From NCBI RefSeq assembly GCF_009725165.1, contig NZ_WNZW01000002.1:558001-622000 (forward strand): a stretch of DNA of 64,000 nt. The letters are read 5' to 3'. Below the pieces are notes generated by a model, which was not told where the DNA came from, made no database searches, and was given only the letters and a program-made list of their open reading frames with translations. Source of the stretch: Paenibacillus woosongensis. Lineage in GTDB: Bacteria > Bacillota > Bacilli > Paenibacillales > Paenibacillaceae. Shown here one piece after another: positions 44,503 through 54,094 of the stretch. The stretch's first letter is position 1; every line of letters begins with the position of its first letter. A program made the translations under genes and the position numbers.

Positions 44503-44793
44503 TTAAGGCAGCTCGATTTGTTTATAATCCCGCGATTCCTTATACAGGACGATTGTTCTGCCGATAAGCTGCACCAGCTCTGCGCCGGCTCCCTCGGCCA
44601 GTTCGGAAGCGATCTCCTGCGGATCGTCCAGGTTGTTGTTCAGAATCGACACCTTGATTAATTCACGGCGCTCCAGCGCTTCTGAAATGTGCCGAATCAC
44701 CTGTTCATTGGTTCCGCCCTTCCCGACCTGGAAGATCGGCTGCAGGTGATGCGCCAGGCTGCGCAAGTAACGTTTTTGTTTTCCTGTAAGCAT
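44503..44793 (-). CDS. yhbY: RNA-binding protein YhbY (YqeI), CRM domain
   Basis: A 96-residue CRM-domain protein. MLTGKQKRYLRSLAHHLQPI starts it and GKGG forms the RNA-binding loop. The end LYKESRDYKQIELP matches the Bacillus protein. ATG 44793 with AAGGGG 11 bases upstream gives the family length. The open frame to 44802 adds only three residues. Involved in large-subunit assembly. Confidence 0.94.
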   Translation of the reverse strand: MLTGKQKRYLRSLAHHLQPIFQVGKGGTNEQVIRHISEALERRELIKVSILNNNLDDPQEIASELAEGAGAELVQLIGRTIVLYKESRDYKQIELP

Positions 44794-44879
44794 GTAATAC
44801 AAAACCCCTTAACATTCAAATGTACTGCTTGTGGTATAGCTCCTTTTCAGGCTGTAATGCAATCTATAGTTTAGAAGAT

Positions 44880-45749
44880 TTATGCCTGCAAACTGCTCAG
44901 GACAGCGGCGCGCATCGCTTCGACCGGCGCTGGGCGGCGTGTCCAATATTCGAAGGCATAAGCGCCCTGATATACGAACATGCCGAGCCCATTATGAATG
45001 CGGCAGCCGATGGACTCCGCCCGAACCAGCAGCTCGGTCTTCAGCGGATTATAGATCAGATCGCTAACGACCATATGGGGAGACAGAAGCTCCGCCGGAA
45101 TCGGCAGTTCGCCGATGTTAGGATACATCCCAACGGACGTCGTATTAATGACAATATCAATTTGGTTCTCTTGGAGAATCCGATCCAGCTCCCCTACGCC
45201 GCAGGCGCTGATGGGTCCCAAATGTGCCCATTCGTCTGCAAGCTCCTGGGCTTTGGCTGCCGTCCGGTTAGCGATCACAACGCTCCCCGGCTTCTCCTGC
45301 AGCAGCGCATACACGATGCCGCGCGCCGCTCCGCCGCAGCCGATGACCAGCACATGCTTGCCGGACAAATCAGGAACGGCCTCTTCCTTGAGAGACCGAA
45401 TATAGCCTATTCCATCCGTGTTGTAGCCGGTCAGAAGCCCGCCCTCATTCAGGATGGTATTGACGGCTCCTATTTGCTTCGCTGCCTCATCTATCACGTC
45501 TACATATTTCATGACGTCCACTTTATGAGGCACGGTTATGTTGACTCCGCGATAGCCAAGAGCGACGATCCCCTTTATGGCATCCTTTAACTGCTCCTGC
45601 CTGACATGCAGCGGCACGTAGGTACCCGCAAGGCCCGCAGCCGCAAGCGCTGCACTATGCATCGCCGGCGACTTCGTCTGGGAGATTGGATCCCCCATTA
45701 CGCCAAACAGCAATGGCAAGCCATGATTCCCCTGTAATTGATTACCCAT
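44880..45749 (-). CDS. aroE: Shikimate dehydrogenase AroE
   Basis: A 289-residue enzyme. LFGVMGDPISQTKSPAMHSA and NITVPHKVDVMKY (with the catalytic Lys) bind shikimate, NTDGIGYIRSL carries the catalytic Asp, and HVLVIGCGGAARGIVYALLQ binds NADP. It reduces 3-dehydroshikimate to shikimate. GGAGG lies upstream of the ATG. In cluster order yqeH-aroE-yhbY, as in Bacillus. Confidence 0.96.
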   Translation of the reverse strand: MGNQLQGNHGLPLLFGVMGDPISQTKSPAMHSAALAAAGLAGTYVPLHVRQEQLKDAIKGIVALGYRGVNITVPHKVDVMKYVDVIDEAAKQIGAVNTILNEGGLLTGYNTDGIGYIRSLKEEAVPDLSGKHVLVIGCGGAARGIVYALLQEKPGSVVIANRTAAKAQELADEWAHLGPISACGVGELDRILQENQIDIVINTTSVGMYPNIGELPIPAELLSPHMVVSDLIYNPLKTELLVRAESIGCRIHNGLGMFVYQGAYAFEYWTRRPAPVEAMRAAVLSSLQA

Positions 45750-45800
45750 TTTCGTTCCTGAGCCTCCCTCTCCATCATCATACCGCGAAACGCAGCTTCG

Positions 45801-46928
45801 TCAGATTAACGAAGGGCGAACCATAACTTTAATCCCCTTCGGCACATGGGCAGCAACGACGGAACCATTCTCGCCGTTAATTTTGATCCAGCCCAATCCT
45901 GAAATGAAGACGTCCATACGGCTGCCTCTTGGAATGCGGAATTCATGCCGCGTGAAGTCCGGCAGCTTCTGCAGGCTCTCGCGGGAAGGAGGGGACAAGA
46001 GCTCTCCGCCATGCACCTCGAACAGCTCGTCCGCTTTCTCCAGCTTCGTCCGATGAATCGGAACCCGTCCGCTGATGAAGCACGTGAACGATTGCCGTTC
46101 CCCTTGAATAAAGTCAAAACGGCCGAACCCGCCGAAGAACAGTGTCTGCCCTTCGTTGAGCTGGTACACGGCCGGCTTAATAGGCTTGTCCGGCAAAATG
46201 GCGCCCAAATCCTCCGGGCTGACCAATTCGCTGTAACGGGACGGGTACACGATTCCCGGAGTATCGATGATGGCGCGGCCGTCATCCAATGGAATATGAA
46301 CCATGTCTAGCGTTGTTCCCGGATAACGGGAAACCGTCAGCTCCTGATCCAAATCGCTGTAATCGCGAATTAGCCGGTTGATCAGCGTAGATTTGCCCAC
46401 ATTGGTCGCGCCGACGACGTACACGTCGCGTTTGCCGCGATGCTCGGCCACGGCATCCAGCAGGCGGTCGAAACCGCTGCTCTGCTTCGCGCTGCACAGG
46501 ACGATGTCCTCGACTTTCAGCCCGGCTTCCTTCGCTTCCTTCTGCACCCAATTGCGGACTTTATTCCAATTGGTTACCTTGGGCAGCAAGTCGGTTTTAT
46601 TGACCGCCAGCAATACGGGATTGTTGCCGATGAACCGCTGCAGACCCGATATAATGCTCCCCTGGAAATCAAAAATGTCTACGATATGGATGACCAGCGC
46701 CTCTTTGCCGCCAATCTGGCTCAGCAATCTTAGAAACTCATCCTGCTCGACAGTAATCGAAGACGATTCATTATAGTTCTTAATCCGAAAACAGCGCTGG
46801 CAAATAATGATCTCCTTCTCTATAGCCTGCGCCGGCACGTACCCCGGTTGATCCTTATGCTCGCTCTGCAGCTTAATGCCGCAGCCGCCGCAGCGTCCGG
46901 CGTTCCGTTCGCCATGTTCCTCTCTCAC
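45801..46928 (-). CDS. yqeH: Ribosome biogenesis GTPase YqeH
   Basis: A 375-residue circularly permuted GTPase. The N-terminal zinc finger uses Cys13, Cys16, Cys43 and Cys46. G4 (AVNKTDLLP) comes before G1 (GATNVGKSTLI) and G3 (IIDTPG), which is the hallmark of the family. It is needed for 30S subunit assembly. The start GTG overlaps the yqeG stop by four bases (GTGA), with GGAGGAAAAT upstream. Confidence 0.96.
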   Translation of the reverse strand: MREEHGERNAGRCGGCGIKLQSEHKDQPGYVPAQAIEKEIIICQRCFRIKNYNESSSITVEQDEFLRLLSQIGGKEALVIHIVDIFDFQGSIISGLQRFIGNNPVLLAVNKTDLLPKVTNWNKVRNWVQKEAKEAGLKVEDIVLCSAKQSSGFDRLLDAVAEHRGKRDVYVVGATNVGKSTLINRLIRDYSDLDQELTVSRYPGTTLDMVHIPLDDGRAIIDTPGIVYPSRYSELVSPEDLGAILPDKPIKPAVYQLNEGQTLFFGGFGRFDFIQGERQSFTCFISGRVPIHRTKLEKADELFEVHGGELLSPPSRESLQKLPDFTRHEFRIPRGSRMDVFISGLGWIKINGENGSVVAAHVPKGIKVMVRPSLI

Positions 46929-47449
46929 TTATTTTCCTCCTCCAGCCATAATCCGCTCTTATGAAGCCTACGCTTGACGATTCGTTCCAGCCGGCGGTTA
47001 AACCTGGTCCCAAAGCCTTCATCGGCAACGGCAATCGGCAGCACCAGTACAGTAAATAGCCCCAAACGGTTTCCGCCGTACACATCGGTCATCAGTTGGT
47101 CCCCGACCACGATGGTATTCTTGGGGGCCAGTCCCATTATGCTGAGCGCTCTATGGAAGGCAGAGCCGAGCGGCTTCCTCGCCGCATGCACAAATTCGAT
47201 ATTTAAAGGGGTAGCGAATTTCGACACCCTGTCCAGATTATTGTTTGACACAATGACAAGTTTAAACCCGAATTTCTTTACTTTTTCAAACCATTCGACG
47301 AGTTCAGGCGTAGCTAACGGCGCCTTTGCCCCGACTAGGGTATTGTCCAAGTCCGTAATGATTCCCCGGTACCCTTGCGCATAAAGGCTTTCCAAGTCGA
47401 TATCAAATACGCTGTTCACTCTCAGCTTCGGCAAAAATCTCTCAAACAA
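46925..47449 (-). CDS. yqeG: HAD-family phosphatase YqeG
   Basis: A 174-residue HAD IIIA phosphatase. GIITDLDNTLVGAK is motif I (nucleophile Asp), VIVSNNNLDRVSKF motif II and VVGDQLMTDVYGGNRLG motif III/IV. The start is TTG 47449 with GAGGTGA upstream. It is the first gene of the cluster. The physiological substrate is not known. Related proteins act on phosphatidylglycerophosphate or nucleotides. Confidence 0.93.
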   Translation of the reverse strand: MFERFLPKLRVNSVFDIDLESLYAQGYRGIITDLDNTLVGAKAPLATPELVEWFEKVKKFGFKLVIVSNNNLDRVSKFATPLNIEFVHAARKPLGSAFHRALSIMGLAPKNTIVVGDQLMTDVYGGNRLGLFTVLVLPIAVADEGFGTRFNRRLERIVKRRLHKSGLWLEEENK

Positions 47450-47582
47450 ATACGTTCACCTCGGTTTCATACGACAAACTATACCACAATCTTACCGCGA
47501 CTTCCTTATATTTTAAAAAAGAAAACGCCCCCGTTGCAAGCGCACCGAGGACATTTGGGAAATTGAATCCCGTCTCTGTTTG

Positions 47583-49829
47583 TTATGCGGAATTGTTTCT
47601 CCCTTTAACCGCCTTGCTCAGCTTGCGCGAGAGCTCCTTCACTTCCAGCAAGTGCTCCGGCAGCACGGTATCCGGGCTATAGTTCGCTTTCTCAAAGCTG
47701 ATCAATAAAGGGTGAAGCAGCTGTGCCAGCTCCGGCTGATCCAGCTCCCAGCGGACAATGGATTCCCGCATCGTTTCATGCTCTTCCCGGTACAGCCCCT
47801 GCCGCCGCAAACGCCGGACCACTCGGAGCACCTCAAAGGATATTTTCTCTGCCAAAGTCAGGCTGCGTCCAAGCCTTATTCTTACTAACGCCAAATATAA
47901 CTCGGATCGGAACATATACATGAGCGATGAAACGAGTGTAGTCAACGAGATTCCGAATACCCAGCGCAGCACCTTTGGATCCATGCCATCGAGCAAATTG
48001 GACATCTCCTCGCTGCTTGCGTCATCCTCCGCCAAATCCTCGCTCCACGTATCTACGCTTTCCTCTTCCGGGGTCAGCAGCGTTGTATCGAAGCCGGGAG
48101 TTGCTTCAAACGGGATCCAGCCATATTCTTCCCCGAAGTACAGCTCAGCCCAGGAATGAGCGTCTGAATTGCTTACACTGTAGCCGGTCTCCATTTCCGG
48201 GAAGCGCTGCATCATTTCCATGGTGGGCATGCTCCCCGGTGCATAGCCTTTGACCCATCTCGCCGGAATTTGCAGTGATCGGGCCATCATCACCATAGAC
48301 GTCGAGTAATAATCGCAATAACCCTGCTTGATTTCGAACAGGAAGCTGTCGACGAAGTCCTCGCTTTGCTTCCTGGTCAGATCGGGCTTGTTCGTATATT
48401 CATAATTTTGCCGGAGGTACGCTTGCAGCAGTTCCATTTTCTCATAGGGTGTAGCGCCCTCTGCCGTAACTTCCTCTGCCAGCTCACGTACCCTCTGCGG
48501 AAAATTAGCCGGAATCTGCAAATATTGGCCGTTCACGTTCCGGGACGAATAAAGCGCGTCATAGCTTGCCTGCCTTAGTTCCTCCACCGGAATGACCGGG
48601 ATCTCCGCAGTCACCTTATACCGCTTCGGATAAGCATAACCGGGATCAGCTCCGCTAAACCCGCTCCAACGCAGCTCCGCCTCCTTGCCGGCCCAATGCA
48701 TCCGGGGCCGGGCTTCCGGTTCCTCATCCAGTACTTCCACGCTGCTGATTGCGTAACCCCCGAATAACACTGGATAATCTTTATCCGTCTGCATCGTAAC
48801 AATTTGCTCCACCTTACGGGTCTCTATCCGGCCCGCATCGCGATTAACAAGAGGTTGGCTGTTGTCGCCGCCACCTGCATAGAAATGCGTGTCCCGCCCT
48901 TCTTTGTCCAGATCAGCCCAGCCGGCGCCGGTGTATATCCGGCGGGTCTCTCCCCGCCAATACGAACGGACATCGGAAATCACATTCATGACCGGGCTGT
49001 AGCTGAATTCGAAGCCGTCTCCCAGTCGGGTGTCGTCTCGGCTATAGCCCGACAATACTTCCTCCGGGTAATTCGGCGACGGAATAATGCTCGTTTCGCT
49101 GGACGGTACGGCACCCGGACCGGGCGCCTGTACAGCGGCGCCTCTTTTCTTCCAGGCCGTGTACGGGTCGGTCAAAATAGGCGAAACCGCAGGCATGCTT
49201 ACCCCGATCAAAAGTACCGAAGCGAAAATAACGACGATGTTCAGCGTAATTTTCAGCGGTTCTTTGCGCAGCTTCACCCATCCTTGCGGGTATTTAAGCT
49301 GAAATTTGCGGAAATGCAGGCATACTAGCCATCCCAGACCAGCGAACACTAGCCAAGCGACATTTCCCCACAAATAATAGGAAGTAAAGGAATCCAATAT
49401 GGTCAAGGCAAGCAAATTGCAGCTTAAGAACATGATGACCTTGGCGCGATCTGTCAGCAAACGGATCAGCAAATCGAACAATCCCCAAGCGGCTAGGGCA
49501 AACCAGATATAAGGGGACGAGTGCGCTAGCAGTTGGCGAGCCTGATCCGGAAAGACCGGGCCGCTCGGATAATAAATATAAATGCCCAAAATGATTCGGA
49601 GTATCACAATAAGTGCAAAAGATTTCAACGTCCAGTTAAGCCATGGGCGAGAATGCAGCAATGCTTCACATAAAGCGACGGCAAAGAGCGTTGCTGTAAC
49701 GAGAGCCGTCGTCTCCTGATACCAAATCGGTTCTGTATAATCGATCCACTGCATGCCGATAATCATCATCCAGACAATGACAAAGAGCCTATACCATGCC
49801 GGCTCGGGGGATTTTACCGCATTGTTCAT
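47583..49829 (-). CDS. Membrane transglutaminase-like protein (TgpA type)
   Basis: A 748-residue protein. About six membrane helices fill residues ~10-220. An extracellular part with the transglutaminase core follows: catalytic Cys in EIKQGYCDYYSTSMV, His in SNSDAHSWAELYF and Asp in GWIPFEATPGF. One more helix lies near 620-640 and a cytoplasmic tail follows. The ATG overlaps the DUF58 stop by four bases. MoxR-DUF58-TgpA is a widely conserved trio. The protein target of these proteins is unknown in Firmicutes, and involvement in envelope function is inferred. Confidence 0.92.
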   Translation of the reverse strand: MNNAVKSPEPAWYRLFVIVWMMIIGMQWIDYTEPIWYQETTALVTATLFAVALCEALLHSRPWLNWTLKSFALIVILRIILGIYIYYPSGPVFPDQARQLLAHSSPYIWFALAAWGLFDLLIRLLTDRAKVIMFLSCNLLALTILDSFTSYYLWGNVAWLVFAGLGWLVCLHFRKFQLKYPQGWVKLRKEPLKITLNIVVIFASVLLIGVSMPAVSPILTDPYTAWKKRGAAVQAPGPGAVPSSETSIIPSPNYPEEVLSGYSRDDTRLGDGFEFSYSPVMNVISDVRSYWRGETRRIYTGAGWADLDKEGRDTHFYAGGGDNSQPLVNRDAGRIETRKVEQIVTMQTDKDYPVLFGGYAISSVEVLDEEPEARPRMHWAGKEAELRWSGFSGADPGYAYPKRYKVTAEIPVIPVEELRQASYDALYSSRNVNGQYLQIPANFPQRVRELAEEVTAEGATPYEKMELLQAYLRQNYEYTNKPDLTRKQSEDFVDSFLFEIKQGYCDYYSTSMVMMARSLQIPARWVKGYAPGSMPTMEMMQRFPEMETGYSVSNSDAHSWAELYFGEEYGWIPFEATPGFDTTLLTPEEESVDTWSEDLAEDDASSEEMSNLLDGMDPKVLRWVFGISLTTLVSSLMYMFRSELYLALVRIRLGRSLTLAEKISFEVLRVVRRLRRQGLYREEHETMRESIVRWELDQPELAQLLHPLLISFEKANYSPDTVLPEHLLEVKELSRKLSKAVKGRNNSA

Positions 49830-51076
49830 GTAAGTCCCCCTCCCATCGCGGAGGGAAGTTCCTGCAGAGAGGAGACTTGGATTCCCCGGATTTCCCGGTG
49901 ATGAAGAGCCGTTTGCCAGGAAGAACGCGCTCCTCCCCCTTGTCCTGGGACGGACACCTGAATATGATAGGGCGTCATCCGTCTCATTTTGGCCCAGCCA
50001 AAGACACTGGCCGCCGTTTTATCCGCCAGCGGACTAATCCAAATGAAGAAAGAGCTCTCCGGGAAAAAGTCCCGGATCTCGTCCAGGCGTTCTTGGTGGC
50101 TCCCGCTTCCGTCCGCATTGATATCGACTAGATGCTGGATCATTTGCTGACGCTCGATATATCCTTCGGCTGGGGCAAATCTGCGAAGCTCCTGACCTAG
50201 CGTACAAAGTCCCATGCTGATCCTTTCCCGCAAACCGTATTCGAGCAAAGATGCGCAGACGGACACTGCCAGTTCAAACTGCTGCGAAGTCTTATAGCTG
50301 CTTGCATTTGCATCCAGGACCAGGATGGTCTTCGGAAGAGATTCATGCTCGAATTCCTTGGATTTCCAAGTTCCCGTCTTCGCCGTTGCGCCCCAGTGTA
50401 TTCTGGAAATCCGGTCCCCGTAGACATAATCGCGAACCCCGTTGATTTGCGTCGTCTCGCGGCGGGAATTGGATACGGCCGTCTCCGGTCCGGGAAGCCT
50501 CGAATTCCGGCTATATAACTGCCAATGGGGAATGAACACCGTTCTTGGAAGCACGCGGAATTGGGCAGCGGCCTGAAAAGTCCCCTTATGCTCCATAAGA
50601 CCAAAAATATCCTCGGACTTGCATTCTGTACCTGCAAATTCATATTGTCCCCGTTCCAGCGGCGGCGTATTATATACGAGCTCGGCCTCGCCGCGGTTTT
50701 GGGGAATAACGCTATCCTCAAACGCCCACGAATCGCCATTATGGCGCTTCATGACCTCTCGGACGATGATATACGGCAGCGGCAGCAATCTGGGGAGCTG
50801 AAGCTGCAGCCTAATTTGAGCCTGGTCCCCGGCCTGGAGCAAAAATTGCTCTCCATGTACGGACAGCATCGTCCGGTGGCCCTTAATCTGGCGGATTCCC
50901 CACAGACTGCTGAGAAGCCAGTAGCATACGAGCAAGGTAACCATCGCAAAGAGCATAAATGAAGTTTTGCCGCCCTGAAATAACAAATAGAGCAGACAAA
51001 TCAGCCATAAGGAGGCGACTCTCCAAAATTTCAACGAGCGTACGCCTGATTTCCATGTATTCAGCAGGGCTCGCAT
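49826..51076 (-). CDS. DUF58 / vWA-like membrane protein
   Basis: A 416-residue protein with two N-terminal membrane helices (WRVASLWLICLLYLLFQ, and SFMLFAMVTLLVCYWLL). The DUF58 signature DRISRIHWGATAKTGTWKSK is near residue 215, followed by a von Willebrand A-like fold (TILVLDANAS). It starts four bases after the moxR-like stop and overlaps the transglutaminase gene, so the three are co-translated. Such proteins are thought to be substrates or adaptors of the MoxR ATPase. Confidence 0.9.
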   Translation of the reverse strand: MRALLNTWKSGVRSLKFWRVASLWLICLLYLLFQGGKTSFMLFAMVTLLVCYWLLSSLWGIRQIKGHRTMLSVHGEQFLLQAGDQAQIRLQLQLPRLLPLPYIIVREVMKRHNGDSWAFEDSVIPQNRGEAELVYNTPPLERGQYEFAGTECKSEDIFGLMEHKGTFQAAAQFRVLPRTVFIPHWQLYSRNSRLPGPETAVSNSRRETTQINGVRDYVYGDRISRIHWGATAKTGTWKSKEFEHESLPKTILVLDANASSYKTSQQFELAVSVCASLLEYGLRERISMGLCTLGQELRRFAPAEGYIERQQMIQHLVDINADGSGSHQERLDEIRDFFPESSFFIWISPLADKTAASVFGWAKMRRMTPYHIQVSVPGQGGGARSSWQTALHHREIRGIQVSSLQELPSAMGGGLT

Positions 51077-51080
51077 CTTC

Positions 51081-52037
51081 TCAACCTACCGAAGAGATGG
51101 GCACTTGCGCCTGTTTAATGATTTGCTGAAGCACCTGCTGTGCGCTCATGCTGCCAAGCCGGGCTTCCGGGCGAAGCAGAATTCGGTGGCCAAGCACATA
51201 AGACGCAAGCGTCTTGATATCGTCGGGAATCACGTAGTCCCGCTCCTGAAGAAAGGCGTACGCTTTTACCGCCATAACGAAAGCAAGCGAAGCCCGAGGA
51301 CTTGCCCCAAGAAGGACAGACTCATGCTCTCGGGTACGGCGGACGATGCCGAGCAAGTAATCGCCCAGAGCATCACTCAAATAAACGTCGCGGATCTCTT
51401 CTTGGATCTTGGCAATTTCGTCCATCGTAGTCACGGCCTGAAGCTGATCGGCAGGCTGGCCCTTGGCATGAAACAGCAGCATGGTTTTCTCTGTTGCCGC
51501 ATCAGGGTAGCCCATCGCTATTTTCATCATGAAACGATCCAGCTGAGCTTCCGGCAGCATATAGGTACCCTCAAAATCGATCGGGTTCTGCGTAGCGCAA
51601 AGCATGAAAGGATGCGGCAGTTCATATGTATGGCCATCGGCCGTCACACTGCGTTCCTCCATAACTTCCAGCAGGGCCGACTGGGTCTTCGTCGTCGCGC
51701 GGTTAATCTCGTCGGCAAGCAGAATATTCGTCATGACCGGACCCGGCCGAAATACGAAGCGTTCTTCATGCGGATGAAAAACCGATACGCCAGTTATATC
51801 GCTCGGCAAAATGTCGGGATTGCATTGGATGCGGCGGTATTCTCCGCTCATGGACTTGGCCATAGCTTTGATGAGCTGGGTTTTTCCCGTTCCGGGCACA
51901 TCCTCGATCAATACGTGACCTCCGGCAAGGAGAGCAGTGAGAAGAAGGGTGATCTCAAATTCTTTTCCCAATATGCAGGATTCCAGGTTTGCTCGGACAG
52001 CAGACATCGTTTGTATCGATTGCTCTCTTACGGGCAT
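51081..52037 (-). CDS. MoxR-family AAA+ ATPase
   Basis: A 318-residue AAA+ ATPase: Walker A DVPGTGKTQLIKAMA, Walker B NILLADEINRATTKTQSALL, sensor 1 FMLCATQNPIDFEGTY. TTG 52040 and ATG 52037 are adjacent. GAGGAGGG favours the ATG at a spacing of ten bases. It is the first gene of the MoxR-DUF58-transglutaminase operon and probably acts as a chaperone for the DUF58 protein (family knowledge). Confidence 0.94.
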   Translation of the reverse strand: MPVREQSIQTMSAVRANLESCILGKEFEITLLLTALLAGGHVLIEDVPGTGKTQLIKAMAKSMSGEYRRIQCNPDILPSDITGVSVFHPHEERFVFRPGPVMTNILLADEINRATTKTQSALLEVMEERSVTADGHTYELPHPFMLCATQNPIDFEGTYMLPEAQLDRFMMKIAMGYPDAATEKTMLLFHAKGQPADQLQAVTTMDEIAKIQEEIRDVYLSDALGDYLLGIVRRTREHESVLLGASPRASLAFVMAVKAYAFLQERDYVIPDDIKTLASYVLGHRILLRPEARLGSMSAQQVLQQIIKQAQVPISSVG

Positions 52038-52120
52038 CAAATATTCCCTCCTCAGACATCATTCGTCACACTTATACTTATTGTACATGAAGCAGGGAGG
52101 GGAAGTACACATGCATAATA

Positions 52121-52156
52121 AATCCCCGCAAAGCGTTACACGCTCTAACGGGGATT
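52121..52156 (-). terminator. Terminator-like hairpin after spoVAE
   Basis: Stem AATCCCCG / CGGGGATT encloses a second stem AGCGT / ACGCT. On the minus strand it is followed by TATTATG. It lies ten bases after the spoVAE stop. Confidence 0.7.
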
Positions 52157-52165
52157 CATACTCGC

Positions 52166-52516
52166 TTATCCTCTTGGCCGAACGACAAGGGCAGCCAGGA
52201 AGGAGAAAATAATCGCCGCTGAAATGCCGGCGCTGGTTACTTCAAAGATGCCGGTGATGACGCCGATCCAGCCATCCTTCTGCAGCTCTGTTAATGCGCC
52301 GTGTACCAGCGAGTTGCCAAAGCTTGTAATTGGCACCGAGGCGCCAGCCCCTGCGAATTTAATCAGCGGATCATACCAGCCGAACGCATCCATCACGGCG
52401 CCGATTACGACAAGCGTGCTCATCGTGTGAGCCGGAGTCAGCTTTATGACGTCAAACATCAACTGTCCGACGACGCAGAACAACCCACCAACGATAAAAG
52501 CCCACAGAAAAATCAT
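52166..52516 (-). CDS. spoVAE: Stage V sporulation protein AE (SpoVAE/SpoVAEb)
   Basis: A 116-residue membrane protein very similar to Bacillus SpoVAEb: MIFLWAFIVGGLFCVVGQL, LTPAHTMSTLVVIGAVMDAF, GAGASVPITSFGNSLVHGAL and GIFEVTSAGISAAI. It belongs to the SpoVA channel that moves dipicolinic acid into the forespore and out at germination. GGAGGATGG precedes the ATG. Unlike the usual spoVAC-spoVAD-spoVAE order, no spoVAC or spoVAD accompanies it, so it is a solitary or extra copy. Confidence 0.93.
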   Translation of the reverse strand: MIFLWAFIVGGLFCVVGQLMFDVIKLTPAHTMSTLVVIGAVMDAFGWYDPLIKFAGAGASVPITSFGNSLVHGALTELQKDGWIGVITGIFEVTSAGISAAIIFSFLAALVVRPRG

Positions 52517-52664
52517 TGCCCACCATCCTCCATTTCCAAAACTACCGCATAAGCGATGCAGGGTATGCTCTCATGCTTTGCCAAATATTATTTACCGCTT
52601 CGCCGCTTGTTATGTTTGGTAAATCATCCATAATGGCAGCTGCCGCGAGATCTATGCATAAAAA

Positions 52665-52705
52665 AAGCGCATCTCCTAAGCTGTTTCGCCAAGGAGACTG
52701 CGCTT
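52665..52705 (-). terminator. Rho-independent terminator upstream of spoVAE
   Basis: Stem GAAGCGCAGTCTCCT / AGGAGATGCGCTTTT (one mismatch) has seven T residues on the minus strand. It ends whatever is transcribed leftward from ~52.9 kb, supporting the tiny gene at 52751-52834 as a real transcription unit. Confidence 0.85.
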
Positions 52706-52750
52706 CTGCCGTTCTTTTCTTATGACGCATGTTGACCCGTCTTATCTTGT

Positions 52751-52834
52751 CTACAAATATTGAAGCACGATAACGAGCAAAATGAACAACAAACAGATCA
52801 GCAGCCAGTCCCTCGAATACCGTTCCATCGCCAT
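52751..52834 (-). CDS. 27-residue single-pass membrane peptide
   Basis: A short frame starts MAMERYSRDW and continues as a hydrophobic helix (LLICLLFILLVIVLQYL) to the stop. AGGGAGG lies eight bases before the ATG and a good terminator follows, so it appears expressed. The FxLLFILLVIV-type helix recalls very small sporulation or membrane peptides (YjcZ/SscA-like) of Bacillales, but the Gly/Tyr-rich part of those is absent. Function unknown. Confidence 0.5.
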   Translation of the reverse strand: MAMERYSRDWLLICLLFILLVIVLQYL

Positions 52835-52959
52835 TGTCATTGCCTCCCTATGACTCCCAGCATGCTCTTCTGCAATTATATGCAAGATCTTGGTTTGACG
52901 TGAATGGACAATCCGGAAAAGCTGGTTCATACTAAAATAGATGGAAGGAGAGACATTTC

Positions 52960-54033
52960 ATGAATGAAGAAACACGTTCATTATTCAAGCAATTAACCGA
53001 GTTTCCAGCAGCTCCGGGCTTCGAAAGAGATCTTCGGGCACTGCTAAAAGAGAAGCTGTCGGCATATACGGAAGAATTTGTGCAGGACCGCCTGGGCAGC
53101 CTGTTCGGCGTCATCCGCGGCGATGAGCAAGGCCCTAAAGTAATGGTTGCCGGGCATATGGACGAAGTAGGCTTCATGGTTACGGGAATTACGGAAACGG
53201 GCATGGTCACGTTCCAGCCGCTCGGCGGCTGGTGGAGCCAGGCAGTATTGGCCCAGCGCCTGCAGATTATTACGCCGGAAAGGACCATTATCGGCGTCGT
53301 CGGCTCTACGCCGCCGCATTTGCTTGACGATGCGGCCCGCAGCAAGCCCGTGGATATTAAGGCGATGTATCTGGACGTCGGAGCGGATGACCGCGCCGAA
53401 GCGGAAGCCTTCGGTATTCGCCCCGGGCAGCAGATTGTACCGATTTGCGAATTTACTCCGCTGGCCAACCCCAAGAAAATTATGGCCAAGGCCTGGGACA
53501 ACCGCTACGGCGTCGGGCTTGCCATCGAGCTGATGCAGGCGGTGCATGGCAGGCAGCTCCCGAACACACTGTATTGCGGAGCGAACGTTCAGGAAGAGCT
53601 TGGCCTGCGGGGCGCAAGAACGGCAGCGAACCTGATTCAGCCGGATATCTTCTTCGCCCTGGATGCCAGTGCCGCCAACGATATGGCCGGAGACAAACGG
53701 GCGTTCGGCAGGCTCGGCGAAGGAACCTTGCTGCGGATTTACGATCCGAGCATGCTGACACACCGCGGCCTCCTGGAATACGTGCAGGATACGGCCGATA
53801 CGCATCGCATCAAGTATCAATACTTTGTCTCTCCGGGAGGAACTGACGCAGGCCAAGTCCATTTAAGCGGCATCGGCGTTCCGTCGGCTGTCATCGGCAT
53901 ATGCTCCCGTTATATTCATACATCCTCTTCGATTATCCACACCGATGATTATGCAGCGGCTAAGGAGCTGCTGATCAAGCTCGTCGAAGGGCTGGACCGC
54001 ACTACGTTGAACACGATTCTCGAGAATAGCTGA
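52960..54033 (+). CDS. M42-family metallo-aminopeptidase
   Basis: A 357-residue peptidase with the M42 metal-site order [33 protein letters not shown] (catalytic Glu pair), [11 protein letters not shown] and the C-terminal ligand [12 protein letters not shown]. Such proteins form large tetrahedral complexes and remove N-terminal residues from peptides. Some were once called endoglucanases (FrvX/YtoP group). GGAAGGAGAG precedes the ATG. It is monocistronic, ended by a bidirectional terminator. Confidence 0.93.
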   Translation: MNEETRSLFKQLTEFPAAPGFERDLRALLKEKLSAYTEEFVQDRLGSLFGVIRGDEQGPKVMVAGHMDEVGFMVTGITETGMVTFQPLGGWWSQAVLAQRLQIITPERTIIGVVGSTPPHLLDDAARSKPVDIKAMYLDVGADDRAEAEAFGIRPGQQIVPICEFTPLANPKKIMAKAWDNRYGVGLAIELMQAVHGRQLPNTLYCGANVQEELGLRGARTAANLIQPDIFFALDASAANDMAGDKRAFGRLGEGTLLRIYDPSMLTHRGLLEYVQDTADTHRIKYQYFVSPGGTDAGQVHLSGIGVPSAVIGICSRYIHTSSSIIHTDDYAAAKELLIKLVEGLDRTTLNTILENS

Positions 54034-54045
54034 CGATAAATGTTT

Positions 54046-54071
54046 AAGGCGCCTGCTCATGCAGGCGCCTT
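54046..54071. terminator. Bidirectional terminator between M42 and GH42 genes
   Basis: A perfect 11-bp stem (AAGGCGCCTGC / GCAGGCGCCTT) with a TCAT loop lies between convergent genes. T-rich tails are short on both strands (TTTCGC right, AAACA complement left). Confidence 0.85.
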
Positions 54072-54094
54072 TCGCAGTGTTATCCTATAATATT

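Noticed and set aside
52542-52730. A 62-codon leftward frame just upstream of spoVAE
   Set aside because: It runs through the stem and T tail of a strong terminator, lacks a ribosome site and shows no recognisable domain.
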